In this document: positions 33,433 through 34,192 of the stretch, one piece after another
Numbering within the stretch: the first letter of the stretch is position 1
How the letters are laid out: the number at the start of each line of letters is the position of its first letter
Assembly: GCA_045590955.1 (NCBI GenBank)
Contig: JAZNSB010000019.1
Coordinates: 1 to 34,192, forward strand
Reading direction: 5' to 3'
From: JAZNSB01 sp045590955
GTDB taxonomy: Bacteria > Pseudomonadota > Alphaproteobacteria > RF32 > CAG-239
DNA: 34,192 nt
The notes under the pieces: generated by a model
The model's input: only the letters and a program-made list of their open reading frames with translations
Told to the model about the DNA's origin: nothing
Database searches by the model: none
Made by a program: the position numbers and the translations under genes

Positions 33433-34192
33433 CTATTCTTTCGTTTTCTCGTCATCAACTATTGTTGTTTCACCGTTGCTAGATACTCTGAAGTTTTCCA
33501 AACCGTTTACTATGTTTGTTGTTGCATATAATTTTAATAAATTACCAAGCAACTCCGTATTTATTTTATCCATCTCAACAATACTTCTAAGAACTGCAGA
33601 GGTTGTGTCCTCGCCTCCATCCCCACCTTCAGATGCTTCCTCAGAACCGCTTGATGGTGCAGCCATATCAATGGCCGAATCTTCTTCTGCAACAATTTCA
33701 TCAAGTTCTGCTATTTTAGCATTTGTTTCATTTAATACTTTTGCCTTAATTAAAATACTCTCAGCAATAGCTTCAGATAAAAAGCTTTGTGCAATGGAAT
33801 TTATGGTTGCAACACCAAGAGAGGCAACATCTTCCATGCATTTTTGCATATTTGCAGATATTGTGTCCGGCTCTTCGTACCTAACATCTTGACATCCAGC
33901 CCCATAATACTGAACTTTTGGCCCAATCAAAATATCATTTACTTTATTTGTTATTTCTGAAGTACTGGCGTATGCAAATGATGTGACACTGTTGTAAGAC
34001 ATATTTTTAGTATCTTTAAGTCCAAAACCTTTTCTCTGCGGACCAAAAGTTTTGCCTTGTGTTTCCACATTTGATTCTATCAATTTAATTTGCTCTGTTG
34101 GCAGCTGCTTTTCTTTTATTAAGGAAGGTGTTTCCTGTTTATTTTCAACGGCCATATCAACTTTCATAGGGGACATCTCTGTATTTAAAACA
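33433..34192 (-). CDS. partial gene, C-terminal part of a T4SS-operon protein, cut by the window edge
   Basis: The frame is open from the window edge: codons upstream of the Met at 34176 contain no stop, so the true start probably lies outside. About 252 residues are visible. No signal peptide can be judged. The visible part has a polar start, a C-x-D-V-R-Y segment and a second Cys 19 residues further on, an Ala/Ile-rich helix, an acidic Ser/Gly-rich loop, and a C-terminal helix (L-L-G-N-L-L-K-L-Y-A-T-T-N) that recalls VirB5-like ends. It is 8 bases upstream of the VirB5-like gene, in the same operon. Confidence 0.72.
   Translation of the reverse strand, partial: VLNTEMSPMKVDMAVENKQETPSLIKEKQLPTEQIKLIESNVETQGKTFGPQRKGFGLKDTKNMSYNSVTSFAYASTSEITNKVNDILIGPKVQYYGAGCQDVRYEEPDTISANMQKCMEDVASLGVATINSIAQSFLSEAIAESILIKAKVLNETNAKIAELDEIVAEEDSAIDMAAPSSGSEEASEGGDGGEDTTSAVLRSIVEMDKINTELLGNLLKLYATTNIVNGLENFRVSSNGETTIVDDEKTKE

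Overview
The window is AT-rich and almost fully coding. It holds most of a divergent VirB-type (P-type-like) type IV secretion system (T4SS). I recognise VirB6 (four tandem paralogues), VirB7, VirB8 (two), VirB9, VirB10 (split over two genes), VirB11 and VirB5-like secreted proteins. Tandem VirB6 paralogues with one giant copy and low GC resemble the Rickettsiales rvh systems. I infer a host-associated, low-GC alphaproteobacterium or similar Gram-negative; the sequence does not fix the taxon. No tRNA, rRNA, IS element, integrase or CRISPR array was seen. No intergenic gap exceeds 300 bases.

Layout: (1) 1-237, AT-rich leader. (2) 238-8746, plus strand: a lipoprotein, a small two-helix membrane protein, then four VirB6/TrbL-like proteins, the last 1092 residues long. 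(3) 8873-9841: a double-XRE regulator with a degenerate LexA/CI-like C-terminal domain and a strong terminator. (4) 9982-14825, plus strand: a large acidic cytoplasmic protein, a small acidic protein, a lipoprotein that looks like a short secretin, and a bitopic inner-membrane protein. (5) A bidirectional terminator at 14837-14863 where the two halves converge. (6) 34192 down to 14868, minus strand: four exported helix-rich proteins (first one cut by the window edge), VirB8-a, VirB7-like lipoprotein, VirB8-b, VirB9, a repeat protein with an inner-membrane anchor, a secreted repeat protein ending in a VirB10 domain, and VirB11.

Most unusual points: (a) VirB10 appears split: an 1137-residue protein carries the inner-membrane anchor, and the next gene, 3 bases away, encodes an 1888-residue protein with a signal peptide and the VirB10 C-terminal domain. 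Both are filled with the same 17-residue repeat, so the array continues across the gene boundary. (b) VirB9 has a C-terminal SPOR (peptidoglycan-binding) domain. (c) A secretin-like lipoprotein and a possible inner-membrane partner lie in the locus. (d) Three of the four VirB6 paralogues share a CxxC motif. Taken together I infer an envelope-spanning T4SS with an enlarged periplasmic section, loosely comparable to Helicobacter CagY or Legionella DotG (both repeat-bearing VirB10 homologues) but built from different repeats.

VirB4, VirD4, VirB3, a clear VirB2 pilin and a VirB1 transglycosylase were not found; they may lie outside the window.
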